This document shows positions 22,975 to 33,223 of a DNA stretch of 64,000 bases, in pieces. Origin of the DNA: Medicago truncatula (lineage: Eukaryota; Streptophyta; Magnoliopsida; Fabales; Fabaceae); NCBI RefSeq assembly GCF_003473485.1, contig NC_053043.1, positions 14,475,001-14,539,000 of the forward strand, read 5' to 3'. The position numbers and the translations under genes were made by a program. Position 1 is the first letter of the stretch; every line of letters starts with the position of its first letter. The notes under the pieces were generated by a model that was given only the letters and a program-made list of their open reading frames with translations, did not search any database and was not told the DNA's origin.

Positions 22975-24424
22975 AAGTGGATCCTAAAGAATGTTCAAAA
23001 GTGAATGTTGCCAACATTCATCACAAAAAGTAGGTGGCATTTGGTATACACAAAGGTTAAAATTGTGCATGATACACAAGTTGTGCAAATATAAAGCAAA
23101 ATTGATTTTGGACCGTTGATTTATTATTATTTTATTCGAATGGCTGAGATTTGTGATGTTAAAGGCATGGGTGACCGGCTGAGATGCTGTAGCTGCTGCA
23201 GTACACGCGGGTTCCACCTGTTGAATAAATCGGAATATTTTAATGTTTTTTTTTTTTTTGCAAATGTTGTATTGGACTTATATAACAAAATGAGGCCCAT
23301 AAGAAAATGTTGTATTGAAAATGGTAGAAGAAAATTATTAAATTTTCCTTAAATCATAATATAAATTAAATATACAATTAATCATTATTAAAATACATTT
23401 TTTTTTACAATTGGAATTTTTTTTTTGAGGATTTTTACAATTGACATGTAATAGAATATGGAGGGAGTCTATTATATGGATAACTAATAATCAATTATAT
23501 CCCTTTTCCTATAAAAAAAAAAAAATCAACGGTATCCCTTAAAAAATAATTAATTATAGCAGCATTATATAATTTTATTTTCTAAACAAGATAATTTCCG
23601 TCTTTTTATTGTCATATTCTCTCCTTGACAGCTTCCTCGTACCAATAATGTGTATTTTTTTTATGGTTGGATTAGGAGCAATTTTTAAAGCACAAAGTTT
23701 ATCCTTCAAGGTGTCTAGGTTTAATCATGCCTTCCAACGAAAGGATAGTTGGTAGAATTTTAATGGCACACACTATAATCAGTAATTTACTTCATAAGAT
23801 TGGTTGAATATTTTTTATAGTTGCATATATTATATATTGTATCTACATTTTTTTTAAGGAAATATATTGTTTCTACCTATTGAGCTAAGTTTGTAGGGAT
23901 AAAAATTGATCGAATATAATCCTAAAGAGATATAACAATTTTGCTTTAATCATAATATAAATTAAATATACAATAAATCATATTTATAAATTAAATATAC
24001 ACTAAATCGAAAATGAATAAAAATTTAGTAGAAGTTGTTGAAGTAAATTGAACGGTTGTAATTGAAATCAATTATTTTTTTTCAAAAATTTATAATATGA
24101 ATAAATTGGTGTAATAGTTGAGTAATAAATAGACAGTTTAGTCACTATTACAAAAAAATATAACCTTTTAAGTTTCTTTAATAAATAGTGTGTGTGATGT
24201 ATATTAAAGACCACATAGATTAATTATTGAATAAATCTAAAGTGTCAAGTTTTGCTTATTTTGGGGACAAAAGTGTATACATTATTGTTGAATGGGTCAA
24301 GGTAAATGAACATTAAAATACGCAAAACATTTATTCATTAGCAAGTTTGAGTTTTTGTATTTTTAAGAAAAAAAATGTATTTTTCTTCTCGGGTTTATTT
24401 AATTAATGTAGTATTATGTTATTT

Positions 24425-24860
24425 GTAAGAGTTTTGAGTTTGATAAGTCGTTCCGAAGTCTTTGTAGTAGTTTAGGTCAAAGAAACTTGCATTAGGGTGA
24501 GAGTTGTAAGCTTAATTAGTCAGTAAAGAGTTTGATTAGTCATTGAATGGTCATCCAAGTACTTTCACTCTAAGATTCTTTCACGTAGGGTAAGAGTTTT
24601 GAGTTTGATCAGTCATCTTGACATCTTGGAAGTAGTTTAGGTCAAAGATTATTGTCATTAGGGTGAGAGTTGTAAGCTTGATTAGTCGGTGAAAAATTGG
24701 ATTAGTCATTGAACATTCATCTAAGTACTTTGATTAGTCGTTGAACATTCATCCTAGTATTTTGACTCAAGGATTCTTTTAGTTAGGGTAAGAGTTGTGA
24801 GTTTGATTAGTCGTTCTAACATGTTAGAAGTAGTTTAGTTTGAAAGAAATTTGTTAGTTG
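24425..24860. repeat. Diverged tandem repeat, three copies
   Basis: Units share gtaagagtt-tgagtttgat-agtc, aagtagtttaggtcaaag, ttagggtgagagttgtaagc and gattagtc-ttgaa. Spacing between unit starts is about 165 and 198 bases. No coding potential. Confidence 0.7.
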
Positions 24861-25570
24861 ATATGATATATATATGACTTAATTAATGGACCCAAAAAAA
24901 TGTAATTTTTGTTACAGTTAAAAAAAATAAAAATACTACCTCCGTCCCTAATTATAGGGTCATTTAAAAAAATAACGGGAATTAAGAAAATTGAAAGTGG
25001 TAACAAATTTGTTTGTAATTACTATTGTTTTCATAATTTTATCTTTTAAGAGGGAGTTAGTGTATATTTTCAATATAATATTTAATTTTGATTGAAGAAA
25101 AGGTTATAAAATAAATAGGGGTATGTTGGTAAAGAATTAATTAATGTATTTGAAAATACGATACCATGGTTCTATATGTTGGTAAGCAATGGTATCTTGG
25201 CAATTTTATCTTCTGCATTTGTGCATACTAAATGCACCCAAAAAGTAATGCTTATTCAAACCAGACAATTTGGTTGAAATGGTTTCAAAGAACGAATTTA
25301 TTTGAGAAAATTTGCTTAGTTAATGTGTAAAACTATTTTATGAGTTCTATTTACCTTTTAGTTAAACTCTAGATTAGCAAGGACTTTTCTATAGATGGTA
25401 ATCCAAAAAAAAACTTATGGATACCTAACATTCATTTGGGTCCCTTACAAAAAAAAAAAATTATTGGGTCCCACAACAATTAACGAATTAATGCATTTCG
25501 TGTGGTAAAGTAAAGACACAAAAACATCACTCCGCAGTTCCGTCGCACCGCCGCCGTGAAGCCACCTACC

Positions 25571-25600
25571 ATGAAGTCGCTATTTTCTGATTCAAGGTAA
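25571..25600 (+). promoter_or_regulatory. Upstream ORF before mTERF copy 4
   Basis: A complete 9-codon reading frame (ATG AAG TCG ... AGG TAA) 90 bases upstream of the main start. If the mRNA begins upstream of it, it could lower translation. Alternatively ttcaag|gtaaca at 25596/25597 is a splice donor and the frame is removed. Confidence 0.35.
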
Positions 25601-25690
25601 CAAAAATTCCTTGATTATATTCATTCATCTTCAATATCCCTTTTAATCTTTCATGTTTCAATCCATTTATTTTCACTTCATTGATTAATC

Positions 25691-26878
25691 ATGTTCAAGT
25701 TCAACAATACATGGCGCCACAGAACCCTAACCTATCTCAAGGGATTAACTTACCATCAAAAATCACAATCCCTAAACCCTAAACCTAAACCTCTTTTCCA
25801 ACATTACCCATTTCCATTTTCTCTCCATTTATGCACCAACGCTTCTGATTCAACCTCTTTTGCTGTCTCATACCTCATTCACAAGTTTGGGTTTGACCCA
25901 CAATCTGCTTCCAAACTCTGCTCCACTTACAAGCTCTGTTTTAAGAATGCCCAAAAACCTGACTCTGTTCTCAACTTCTTTAGGAACCATGGTTTCTCTG
26001 ATTCCCAACTGCACGATACCATTGCCAAGATGCCAGGGCTGCTTTCCTGTAACCCCTCCAAAAGGGTGTTGCCCAAGTTTCAATTTTTTCTCTCCAAAGG
26101 CGCTTCTACCTCTGACATTGTTAACCTTGTTTGTAAGAACCCTAGAGTCTTGTCTGTAAGCCTCAAGAATCAAATAGTCCCAACCTATGAATTGGTGTAC
26201 AGATTCTTGCAATCTGACAAGGAAATTTTGGCATTATTGAATTATAATTCAAATTTATTTTGTGATCCTTCTGTGCAAAATAACATCACAATGCTAATTG
26301 AGAATGGAGTGTCCGACTCAAACATTAAAAGATTGCTTAGGGAACATAGTCGGGCATTCAAGACACGTGATATGTTGAAGTTGGTTAAGGAATTAAAGGA
26401 TTTGGGGTTTAATCATTCTAAAACAACTTTTGGAGTAGCATTGATAGCGAAATCATCAACAACCAAAACCTTGTGGAAAGAGAAAGTTGATGCCTTGAAG
26501 AAATGGGGTTGGTCGGATGAAGATGTTCTTCAAGCATTTAGAAAGCAGCCTCACTGTATGATAACATCCATCGATAAAATTAATTTAGTGATGAGCTTTT
26601 GGGTCAATCAGTTGGGTTGGGATGCTATGGCCATTGCCAAAACACCAGATATTTTGTCATTAAGTTTGGAAAAAAGGATCATTCCAAGGGCCACTGTTGT
26701 GCAATTTCTTCTCAATAATGGTTTGCGAAATAAGAATGCAAGCTTAATTTATCCATTCTTAAGGACTGAAAAGTTGTTTCTTGATATGTTTATAAAACGT
26801 TTTAAGAATGAGTCTTCTTATCTTATAAAGTTGTATGAGGAAAAACTCAAGCTTGCCCACACCAAGGAAAAGACATGA
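25691..26878 (+). CDS. mTERF family protein, group I, copy 4
   Basis: 395 residues from the ATG at 25691, about a dozen longer than copies 1, 3 and 5. The extra length is in the presequence (TYHQKSQSLNPKPKPLFQHY). LCTNASDSTSFAVSYLIHKFGF at 47-68 marks the start of the mature part. mTERF repeats follow with KPDSVLNFFRNHGFS, LPKFQFFLSKGASTSD, LGFNHSKTTFGVAL, LKKWGWSDEDV, FWVNQLGWDAMAIAKTPDIL and IIPRATVVQFLLNNGL. The usual F in FKKWGW is L here. The C-terminal 150 residues are about nine-tenths identical to copy 5, while the centre (EILALLNYNSNLFCDPSVQNNI) is closer to copy 3, so the gene is a mosaic. The stop is followed by ttttag/gtctttt, a likely 3'-UTR donor. Confidence 0.92.
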   Translation: MFKFNNTWRHRTLTYLKGLTYHQKSQSLNPKPKPLFQHYPFPFSLHLCTNASDSTSFAVSYLIHKFGFDPQSASKLCSTYKLCFKNAQKPDSVLNFFRNHGFSDSQLHDTIAKMPGLLSCNPSKRVLPKFQFFLSKGASTSDIVNLVCKNPRVLSVSLKNQIVPTYELVYRFLQSDKEILALLNYNSNLFCDPSVQNNITMLIENGVSDSNIKRLLREHSRAFKTRDMLKLVKELKDLGFNHSKTTFGVALIAKSSTTKTLWKEKVDALKKWGWSDEDVLQAFRKQPHCMITSIDKINLVMSFWVNQLGWDAMAIAKTPDILSLSLEKRIIPRATVVQFLLNNGLRNKNASLIYPFLRTEKLFLDMFIKRFKNESSYLIKLYEEKLKLAHTKEKT

Positions 26879-26899
26879 GTATCATGACTAGGTTTTTAG

Positions 26900-27996
26900 G
26901 TCTTTTAGACTTGATATGTTATTATTGTTCCATATTCTATTTGAAATTTGTTTGGTACAGATAGATTATGTTTGGATCTAATTTAGCTTTGTTTCGTTTG
27001 ACAAATGTTGGTTTCTTATTGATCATAATTTCTTCAAAATCTTATTGTTTATCAGTCTTAATAACATCAAGTAATTTTCCAGTTCCAGTACTACATGTAA
27101 AAAAATTGATTTTCTAGCATTTTTGGGCATGGAATACTTCTTTTTGGAGTGTCATTTCTCCTTTCATGTTTGTTTAGTCTAACAATATATGCATAAGTTC
27201 AGCTATATCAGAATATGTTGTTGGGTTTAAAATGGTTACTAGTTGTAGTTTAATCATGGACAAATGCAGTAATAATGGTAGTTGTGCACTTATGAAGACC
27301 TCTAATACATTAATATTGTAGTTGCACTTCTGGTTTCTGATTTATGGACCACAATAATATAAAATACTCGGCAGTTAGCATTATGCCACAATCAGAGGGA
27401 AGGTCGTACATAACACTTAATTTTTTTTATATTATCATCTTGCTTGTTAATTTTACCTGTTAGCCAATTGATATGAATTTAGTTGAGTCATGATTAAATA
27501 TCAGAGTTTGTTTTCTTTATAAACTGTCGTTGGTATTTTGTCCATGTTCAGTATTTTAGGTGAGTACCTTGTGTTAAACAGCCGCTTGCACGACTTTTTG
27601 TCGGGTATATTTCTTTTGACTTCTTTTGGATATTATAACCTTGTATTGTAATTTCGTGTTGCATGTAATGGGAATTCAACCTCTGGACTTATGGCATTTA
27701 TGTTCTTACATTTGGTTCTCTGTGAAAAGAATCTCACCTATAATGGAAGGAGTTTTTTACTTTTTTTTTTGGTGACAAGGAGTTTTTTACTTTAAGCAAT
27801 ATGGTGGAAATATTGGTCCTTCTATGCAAGAAAATTGTTTTTGAGATGTTGCAATTAAGATGTGTGGAGTGCTTTTAACAAAAAAGGATACAGGACAATA
27901 AAGAAACGAAGAATTGACTGAATTAGTGAGTTATTTAATTTGTTGAACTTTTCTTTCTTATGTCTTACTACAACTATCAGTATAAACTCATTGCAG
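26900..27996 (+). other. Probable 3'-UTR intron of mTERF copy 4
   Basis: Donor ggtttttag|gtcttttag, acceptor aaactcattgcag|gttcacacaatttcatgag. Length 1097 bases, close to the 1080 and 969 of copies 3 and 2. The last ~40 bases and the exon start are conserved between copies. Confidence 0.6.
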
Positions 27997-28299
27997 GTTC
28001 ACACAATTTCATGAGAAACACTCATGCTTTAGATAAGTAAGTAATTCTTCTGAATAATTTTCGTTTGATTCTCTACGCATTGTTGTTTATAGGGAAGATT
28101 TTGTGTAGTTTGCTAATATAAAATTTGGCTGTCTTCTTGAGCCACTTAGGCTCATTGTTTATTTTCGTTTGATACGCTTATAAAGATGTGATATGCTCTT
28201 ATAAATTTTTTTATATATGGTTATAAAGGTGGAGGGTGGTGTGTGTGTGACGTGTGTGTTAGATGTTGAGTTGCAGTATGGATTTCAAGCAGGAAGAAA

Positions 28300-29590
28300 G
28301 ATAATCTTTGATCGACTTGAAGAAACTCTTAGAAGCAATGGAGTTAAAATAATTAGAGGAGGACAAATGGGAATGGAGGGAAATAACGTCAAATATTTAT
28401 ACAGTTAAAGAAGCTTATAAAGTACTAATGTCTGAAATAGCAAGCTTATCTATTCCAATTTGTTTGAGGGCACGACGTAAATCAATCCTTTCAAAATTCT
28501 ATATGTGTGGAGTTTGATCCATAAAAGAATTACTATAAAAGACAACTTATTCAGGAAAGGAGTGATTGGGAAGGTCGGTTGCAGTGTGGTGGTCAAGAGT
28601 AGGCGATGCATTTTCTGAGAGTTCAGTTTTCGTAGGTATTAGGTGTGCAATTTGCAACTGGATTGGCAGAGTTCGGTTTTCACAGGTATTAGGTGTGCAA
28701 TTTGCAACTGGATTGGAATTTCTACTGCTTTACATAAGGAATGCTTATCTCAGTTAGATCAGTTTACTTTACCGGGTTGCTTGACAATGGTAGATCTTTT
28801 CCGATGCAAGTTTTTGTGATTTGGTTCACATGTGTTTGAAGCATTTGAAAGGCAAAAAATGGCAAAAATTTTAACAACAAATTGAGAAGTGGGTATAGAT
28901 AATATGGCCGAGGAGGTGAAGGTGTTATCATGGTATTAGTTGAATTTTAAACTGAATAGCACGACTTATAATATATCTCAATGATGTCCAAATCCAAGGA
29001 ATTGTCTTGGTTTATAGTGAGGTTTCACTGCTGCTATTGGTTTGCATGGAAAATGTTACTGGTCTTCTTTTATTGTGCAGTTTCACATGTCATTTGGGGA
29101 ACAAATAAGAAAATTCAGCAAGGTAGGTGGATGATGTGGCATGCGGCAATTTGGATTATGTGGAAAGCGAGAAATGATGGGATTTTTAACAATATAACAA
29201 AAGGAGTGGAAGAGACTGGTAGATTTTTTCAATTGTTGTATCTGCTGTGAGCTGCTGTTTGTCTTTGTGAGGCTGTGCGGCTGATGTGTTTGCTGTTCAG
29301 CTTTTGCACCTAGCCTGCTGGGGTTTCTGGTTGCTGTCTGGTTTTTGGGAGGTGTAGATAGTAGCAGTCTGTTTGCTGTTGTTTTTTCAGTTCTGTGGTG
29401 TGGTTGTTAGTTCAGGGGACCAGGCTTTTGTGAGCTTTCTGTCATGTGCTTTGCTAGAGGTCTGGTTGAGGTTTTTAGGGGTGTGTTTTTTCCGCCTATA
29501 TACGGAAACCCCCGATTTGGTTCTTTTGTATTTCGATTTTCCTTATTTCGTGCGGGTTAAGCTTTAATAATATTTGTTAATTTAAAAAAA
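28300..29590 (+). pseudogene. LINE retrotransposon remnant (RT-associated zinc-binding region and 3' UTR)
   Basis: Broken frames encode pieces typical of the region after the reverse transcriptase of plant L1-type LINEs. These are IYTVKEAYKVLMS (near 28395), VWSLIHKRITIKDNLFRKGV (about 28504-28565) and MMWHAAIWIMWKARNDGIF (about 29130-29190). Frameshifts and stops separate them. A 50-base tandem duplication lies at 28621-28719. A G/T-rich 3' UTR with the phrase cctatatacggaaacccc ends in an A-rich tail near 29585. No full-length ORF remains. The 3' UTR forms the start of the tandem duplication described below. Confidence 0.75.
28621..28719. repeat. 50-base tandem duplication in the LINE remnant
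   Basis: Two adjacent copies sharing aggtattaggtgtgcaattt and gcaactggattgg, with period 50. The copies differ at a few positions. Confidence 0.9.
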
Positions 29591-29674
29591 TATGTAATTT
29601 GGGGAAGATTTGGCAATCAATCCTGATGTTGGTGCGAAGATTTGGTGTTTATTTGTATTTTGCAGTTTTGTAAA

Positions 29675-29820
29675 GGGAGCGGATCCTCTCTAGTGGAATT
29701 TTTACTCGAGTGTCCAGTGCACATCCTTATCTTTAAGTTCTCCCAAATCCACATGCGGTATTAAATATGGATGATTGAGATTCCACTACACACACATTAC
29801 ACGGGAGAGGATCCCTACCC
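29675..29820. mobile_element. Small MITE (unit 1)
   Basis: The ends gggagcggatcctctc and gagaggatccctaccc are imperfect inverted repeats, and the interior has inverted tggaatttttac/gattcca words. A second copy lies at 31348-31492 because of the tandem duplication. Confidence 0.6.
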
Positions 29821-30573
29821 GTATTTTGAAGAGGCAAGCTGGTGAACTTTATCTGCAGTTTTGATTTTGAGACTAAGCTAAGTAGTCTCTCAATTAAGTT
29901 GGACGGTGATTTTGTAGACAATTAAGTCCTTATAACAAAACTGAATATATTAACACCAAGGACTTATCAATTATGAGAAGACAATATATTCATATAGAAT
30001 GACAATAACTTATAACATCCAACTATCCAAGGACTTTAACGATAGTCATCTGTAGGCACACTTAGAATAAATTACTGTACCAAATTACTTAGGAATGATT
30101 GTGACACATTATGTCACATTTAGTGGATTAAAATGAGTGTTTACTCGAGAACTGTCACAATGGTTAGTAAGCTCGTGATGTTGAGCACCTTAAGAATTAG
30201 TACGAGTGTAGATGCAAATAATATGTATACAATAAAAGAAGCATTAACTTTTTTTTTGTGTGAATACTCCGTAAAGATTTGTTATTTGAACAATCATTTA
30301 TATGATAATTTATGAGACAACTATAAATTTATAAAAAAAAAAAAATGTAAGCATATCAGCACATAAATCAAAATTATAGAGAGAGAAAGAAAAAAAAAGT
30401 AAAACATAATGTGAGTATATGAGAGAAAATTGTCACAAAAATTGTTATAAAATGGTTGTACAAATATCAATTCTCTACTCCATATGCTCTAAATTATAAA
30501 TCACTTTGAGAAATAGATTTGTCATAAGTTGTACATTTGTTATAAAATGTTTGTATAAATATCATTTATATGT

Positions 30574-30885
30574 ATAAGTAGGATATGGCAACCACCCCCC
30601 AGGAAAAATCATACACCGTCTTCAGATCTCAAAAGGACTCGAAGTATGTCACATCAACATATGTGACGCTCTTGTCTGGGAAAATGATGGTGCCCACCAC
30701 AATCAATTCAACTATCTCTCGACCTCACCACAATCTTCATCGCTATCTTATGTTGCCTCGAAATTCTTCTTGAGCACACACAACAGTAAGATGAAGCATG
30801 CACGAGTCCCGTACGTCGTCACCACTTATCGATCAATGTTATCCGAGTCAACACCAATTAGATCCACCATTAGTTCATTCGCATC
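30574..30885 (-). pseudogene. Plant mobile domain (PMD) fragment, copy in unit 1
   Basis: Read on the minus strand, the segment encodes GTIIFPDKSVTYVDVTYFES, then a stop, DLKTVYDFSWGVVAISYLY, and upstream VDLIGVDSDNI...RACFILL. This order (F-DKS-TYVDV-Y-DL-W--A-YLY) is characteristic of the plant mobile domain found in MAIL1/MAIN-like proteins and in some Mutator- and Gypsy-related elements. Stops and frameshifts make it a pseudogene. It is cut at its 5' end by the duplication breakpoint. Confidence 0.65.
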
Positions 30886-31347
30886 ATGCGTTTGCTGTTC
30901 AGCTTTTGCACCTAGCCTGCTCGGGCTTCTGGTTGCTGTCTGGTTTTTGGGAGGTGTAGATAGTAGCAGTCTGTTTGCTGTTGTTTTTGCAGTTCTGTGG
31001 TGTGGTTGTTAGTTAAGGGGACCAGGCTTTTGTGAGCTTTCTGTCATGTGCTCTGCTAGAGGTCTGGTTGAGGTTTTTAAGGGTGTGTTTTTTCCGCCTA
31101 TATACGGAAACCCCTGATTTGGTTCTTTTGTATTTTGATTTTCCTTATTTCGTGCGGGTTAAGCTATGATAATATTTGCTGATTTAAAAAAAAATGTAAT
31201 TTGTGGAAGACTAACGTATTTCATGCGGGTTAAGCTCTAATAATATTTGTTGGTTTAAAAAAAAATGTAATTTGGGGAAGATTTGGCAATCAATGCTGAT
31301 GTTGGTGCGAAGATTTGATGTTTATTTGTATTTTGCAGCTTTGTAAA

Positions 31348-31492
31348 GGGAGCGGATCCTCTCAGTGGAATTTTTACTCGAGTGTCCAGTGCACATCCTT
31401 ATCTTTAAGTTCTCCCAAATCCACATGCGGTATTAAATATGGATGGTTGAGATTCCACTGCACACACATTACACGGGAGAGGATCCCTACCC
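31348..31492. mobile_element. Small MITE (unit 2)
   Basis: Duplicate of the element at 29675-29820 with the same gggagcggatcctct / agaggatccctaccc ends. Confidence 0.6.
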
Positions 31493-31656
31493 ATATTTTG
31501 AAGAGGCAAGCTGGTGAACTTTATTTGCAGTTTTGATTTTGAGACTAAGCTAAGTAGTCTCTCAATTAAGTTGGATGGTGATTTTGTAGACAATTAAGTC
31601 CTTATAACAAAACTGAATATATTAACACCAAGGACTTATCAATTATGAGAAGACAA

Positions 31657-31784
31657 AACCCACTTGGTTTGGCCTAGTGGTATAAGCTTGAGATCTGGGA
31701 GTGTGCTCCTCCTCTAGGTCTCAGATTCGATTCTCTCTGGTGCCAATTTGAGGGGGATAGTTTAGCTTCTTAAAAAAAAATAAA
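31657..31784 (+). mobile_element. tRNA-derived SINE with 15-bp TSD
   Basis: 128 bases flanked by perfect 15-base direct repeats ATTATGAGAAGACAA (31642-31656 and 31785-31799). Box A tggcctagtgg and box B-like gattcgattct are present, with an A-rich 3' end. The paralogous site in unit 1 (about 29970) is empty and has a single copy of the target, so the insertion postdates the tandem duplication. Confidence 0.88.
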
Positions 31785-32443
31785 ATTATGAGAAGACAAT
31801 ATATTCATATAGAATGTATATAAATGTGTTTTTGTAGAGACCTGAATGACAATAACTTATAACATCCAACTATCCAAGGACTTTAACGATAGTCATCCGT
31901 AGGCACACTTAGAATAAATTACTGTACCAAATTATTTAGGAACGATTGTGACACATTATGTCACATTTAGTGGATTAAAATGAGTGTTTACTCGAGAACT
32001 GTCACAATGGTTAGTAAGCTCGTGATGTTGAGCACCTTAAGAATTAGTTTATGAGGCTCGAAAGTACGAGTGTGGATGCAAATAATATGTATACAATAAA
32101 AGAAGCATTAACTTTTTTTTTTTGTGTGAATATTCCGTAAAGATTTGTTATTTGAACAATCATTTATATGATAATTTATGAGACAACTGTAAATTTATAT
32201 AAAAAAAAAAAATGTAAGCATCGGCACATAAATCAAAACTATAGAGAGAGAGAAAGAAAAAAAAAAGTAAAACATAATGTGATTATATGAGAAAAAATTG
32301 TCACAAAAATTGTTATAAAATGGTTGTATAAATATCATTTATCTACTCCATATGCTCTAAATTATAAATCACTTTGAGAAATAAATTTGTCATAAGTTGT
32401 ACATTTGTTATAAAATGGTTGTATAAATATCATTTATATGTAT

Positions 32444-32860
32444 AAGTAGGATATGGCAACCACCCCTTCAGAAAAAATCATACGCCGTCTTCAGATCTCA
32501 AAAGGACTCGAAGTATGTCACATCAACATATGTGACGCTCTTGTCTTTGAAAATAATGGTGCCCACCACAATCAATGCAACTCTCTCTCGACCTCACCAC
32601 AATCTTCATTGCTATCTTATGTTGCCTCGAAATTCTTCTTGAGCACACACAACAGTAAGATGAAGCATGCACGAGCCCCGTACGTCATCACTTACCGATC
32701 AATGTTATCCGAGTCAACACCTATTAGCTCCACCATTAGTTCGTTCGCATCAGGCTTGGTCATAGGCTCACAATTCAGGAGACAACCCTAGACGTGCAAA
32801 TGCAGCAAACATGACACACTGTCCAATGTCACTATCATCGAATGCATTAGAAAAGGTTGT
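32444..32860 (-). pseudogene. Plant mobile domain (PMD) fragment, copy in unit 2
   Basis: Minus-strand remnant homologous to 30574-30885, with a longer N-terminal side: NAFDDSDIGQCVMFAAFARL, then a stop, precedes the ELMVDLIGVDSDNI part. Several stops and frameshifts. No terminal repeats of a parent transposon could be identified. Confidence 0.6.
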
Positions 32861-33223
32861 CAAGATGTCATGGTTAATAATAATTTTAGAACGAGTTGTC
32901 CGAATAAATATATTAATCTTTTGTTTTAGTCTTTCTAACTTTTTTTTTTCCTTAAAAGTATGGAAATAAGGATTATCATGATGAAAAACATTTGGAGATT
33001 AAAAATATTTTTTAAGTTTTTGGTTGCAATTTTTCATAAACTATACTTTCACACTCCTCCACAGTAGAGCAGCAGGTGAAGTTGACGAGTGCAGTTGGCT
33101 ACACTCGAATATTTTGGCGTGACGATTGAAATCATCAAACTCGCCATTTTCACCATCCACCACCGAGAAAGGGTGAGGTAACATCCTTTTCATATTCTCC
33201 ATTTTCTGTTTCATCATTCATAA
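32861..33223. other. 5' flank of mTERF copy 5
   Basis: AT-rich, no gene. The last 160 bases include aatcatcaaactcgccattttc and accgagaaagg, which have counterparts upstream of copy 6 (about 38130-38180), so the promoter-proximal DNA was duplicated with the gene. Confidence 0.5.

Larger units (their letters stand above)
20915..23024. mobile_element. MITE interrupted by the solo LTR
   Basis: Outer ends gtgatgctagcaagactctc and, inverted, gtgatgaatgttggcaacat are related inverted repeats. The left part contains a strong hairpin (arms about 20955-21000 and 21056-21097 sharing taaattattgtg and ctacacttt). Without the LTR the element would be about 230 bases. The pieces abutting the LTR, aataaaaaagtg and gatcctaaagaatgttc, rejoin to match an internal copy (aataaaagagtggatcctag) about 70 bases upstream. 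Boundaries are approximate. Confidence 0.5.
23025..25690. other. Intergenic region with diverged long tandem repeat
   Basis: No gene seen. 24425-24860 holds three diverged copies of a unit starting gtaagagttttgagtttgat (about 24425, 24590 and 24788), period 165-198. Orphan Stowaway-like ends occur at 23457 (ggagggagt) and 24940 (ctacctccgtccc). The last 120 bases before the mTERF start contain a short upstream reading frame (25571-25600). Confidence 0.6.
29284..30885. repeat. Tandem duplication, unit 1
   Basis: About 1.6 kb running from within the LINE 3' UTR (tgtttgctgttcagc) to ...ttcgcatca, where it is joined directly to the start of unit 2 with only ATG shared at the breakpoint. Contents in order: LINE tail, a small MITE (29675-29820), A/T-rich DNA and an antisense plant-mobile-domain fragment. 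The two units are nearly identical over long stretches. Confidence 0.9.
30886..32752. repeat. Tandem duplication, unit 2
   Basis: Second copy of 29284-30885, 265 bases longer. The additions are a 71-base internal duplication (gcgggttaagct at 31154 and 31225), a SINE at 31657-31784, and a short insertion after it. The unit ends inside the mobile-domain pseudogene, which continues beyond the unit, showing that unit 2 retains the original right-hand context. Confidence 0.9.

Noticed and set aside
30585-31012. Plus-strand short frames in the tandem duplication
   Set aside because: They are shadows of an antisense mobile-domain pseudogene and of the LINE 3' UTR.
29284-32752. Interpretation of the duplicated 1.6-kb units as a pair of LTRs
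   Set aside because: The units are directly adjacent with no internal region, lack TG...CA ends and contain LINE and mobile-domain pieces.
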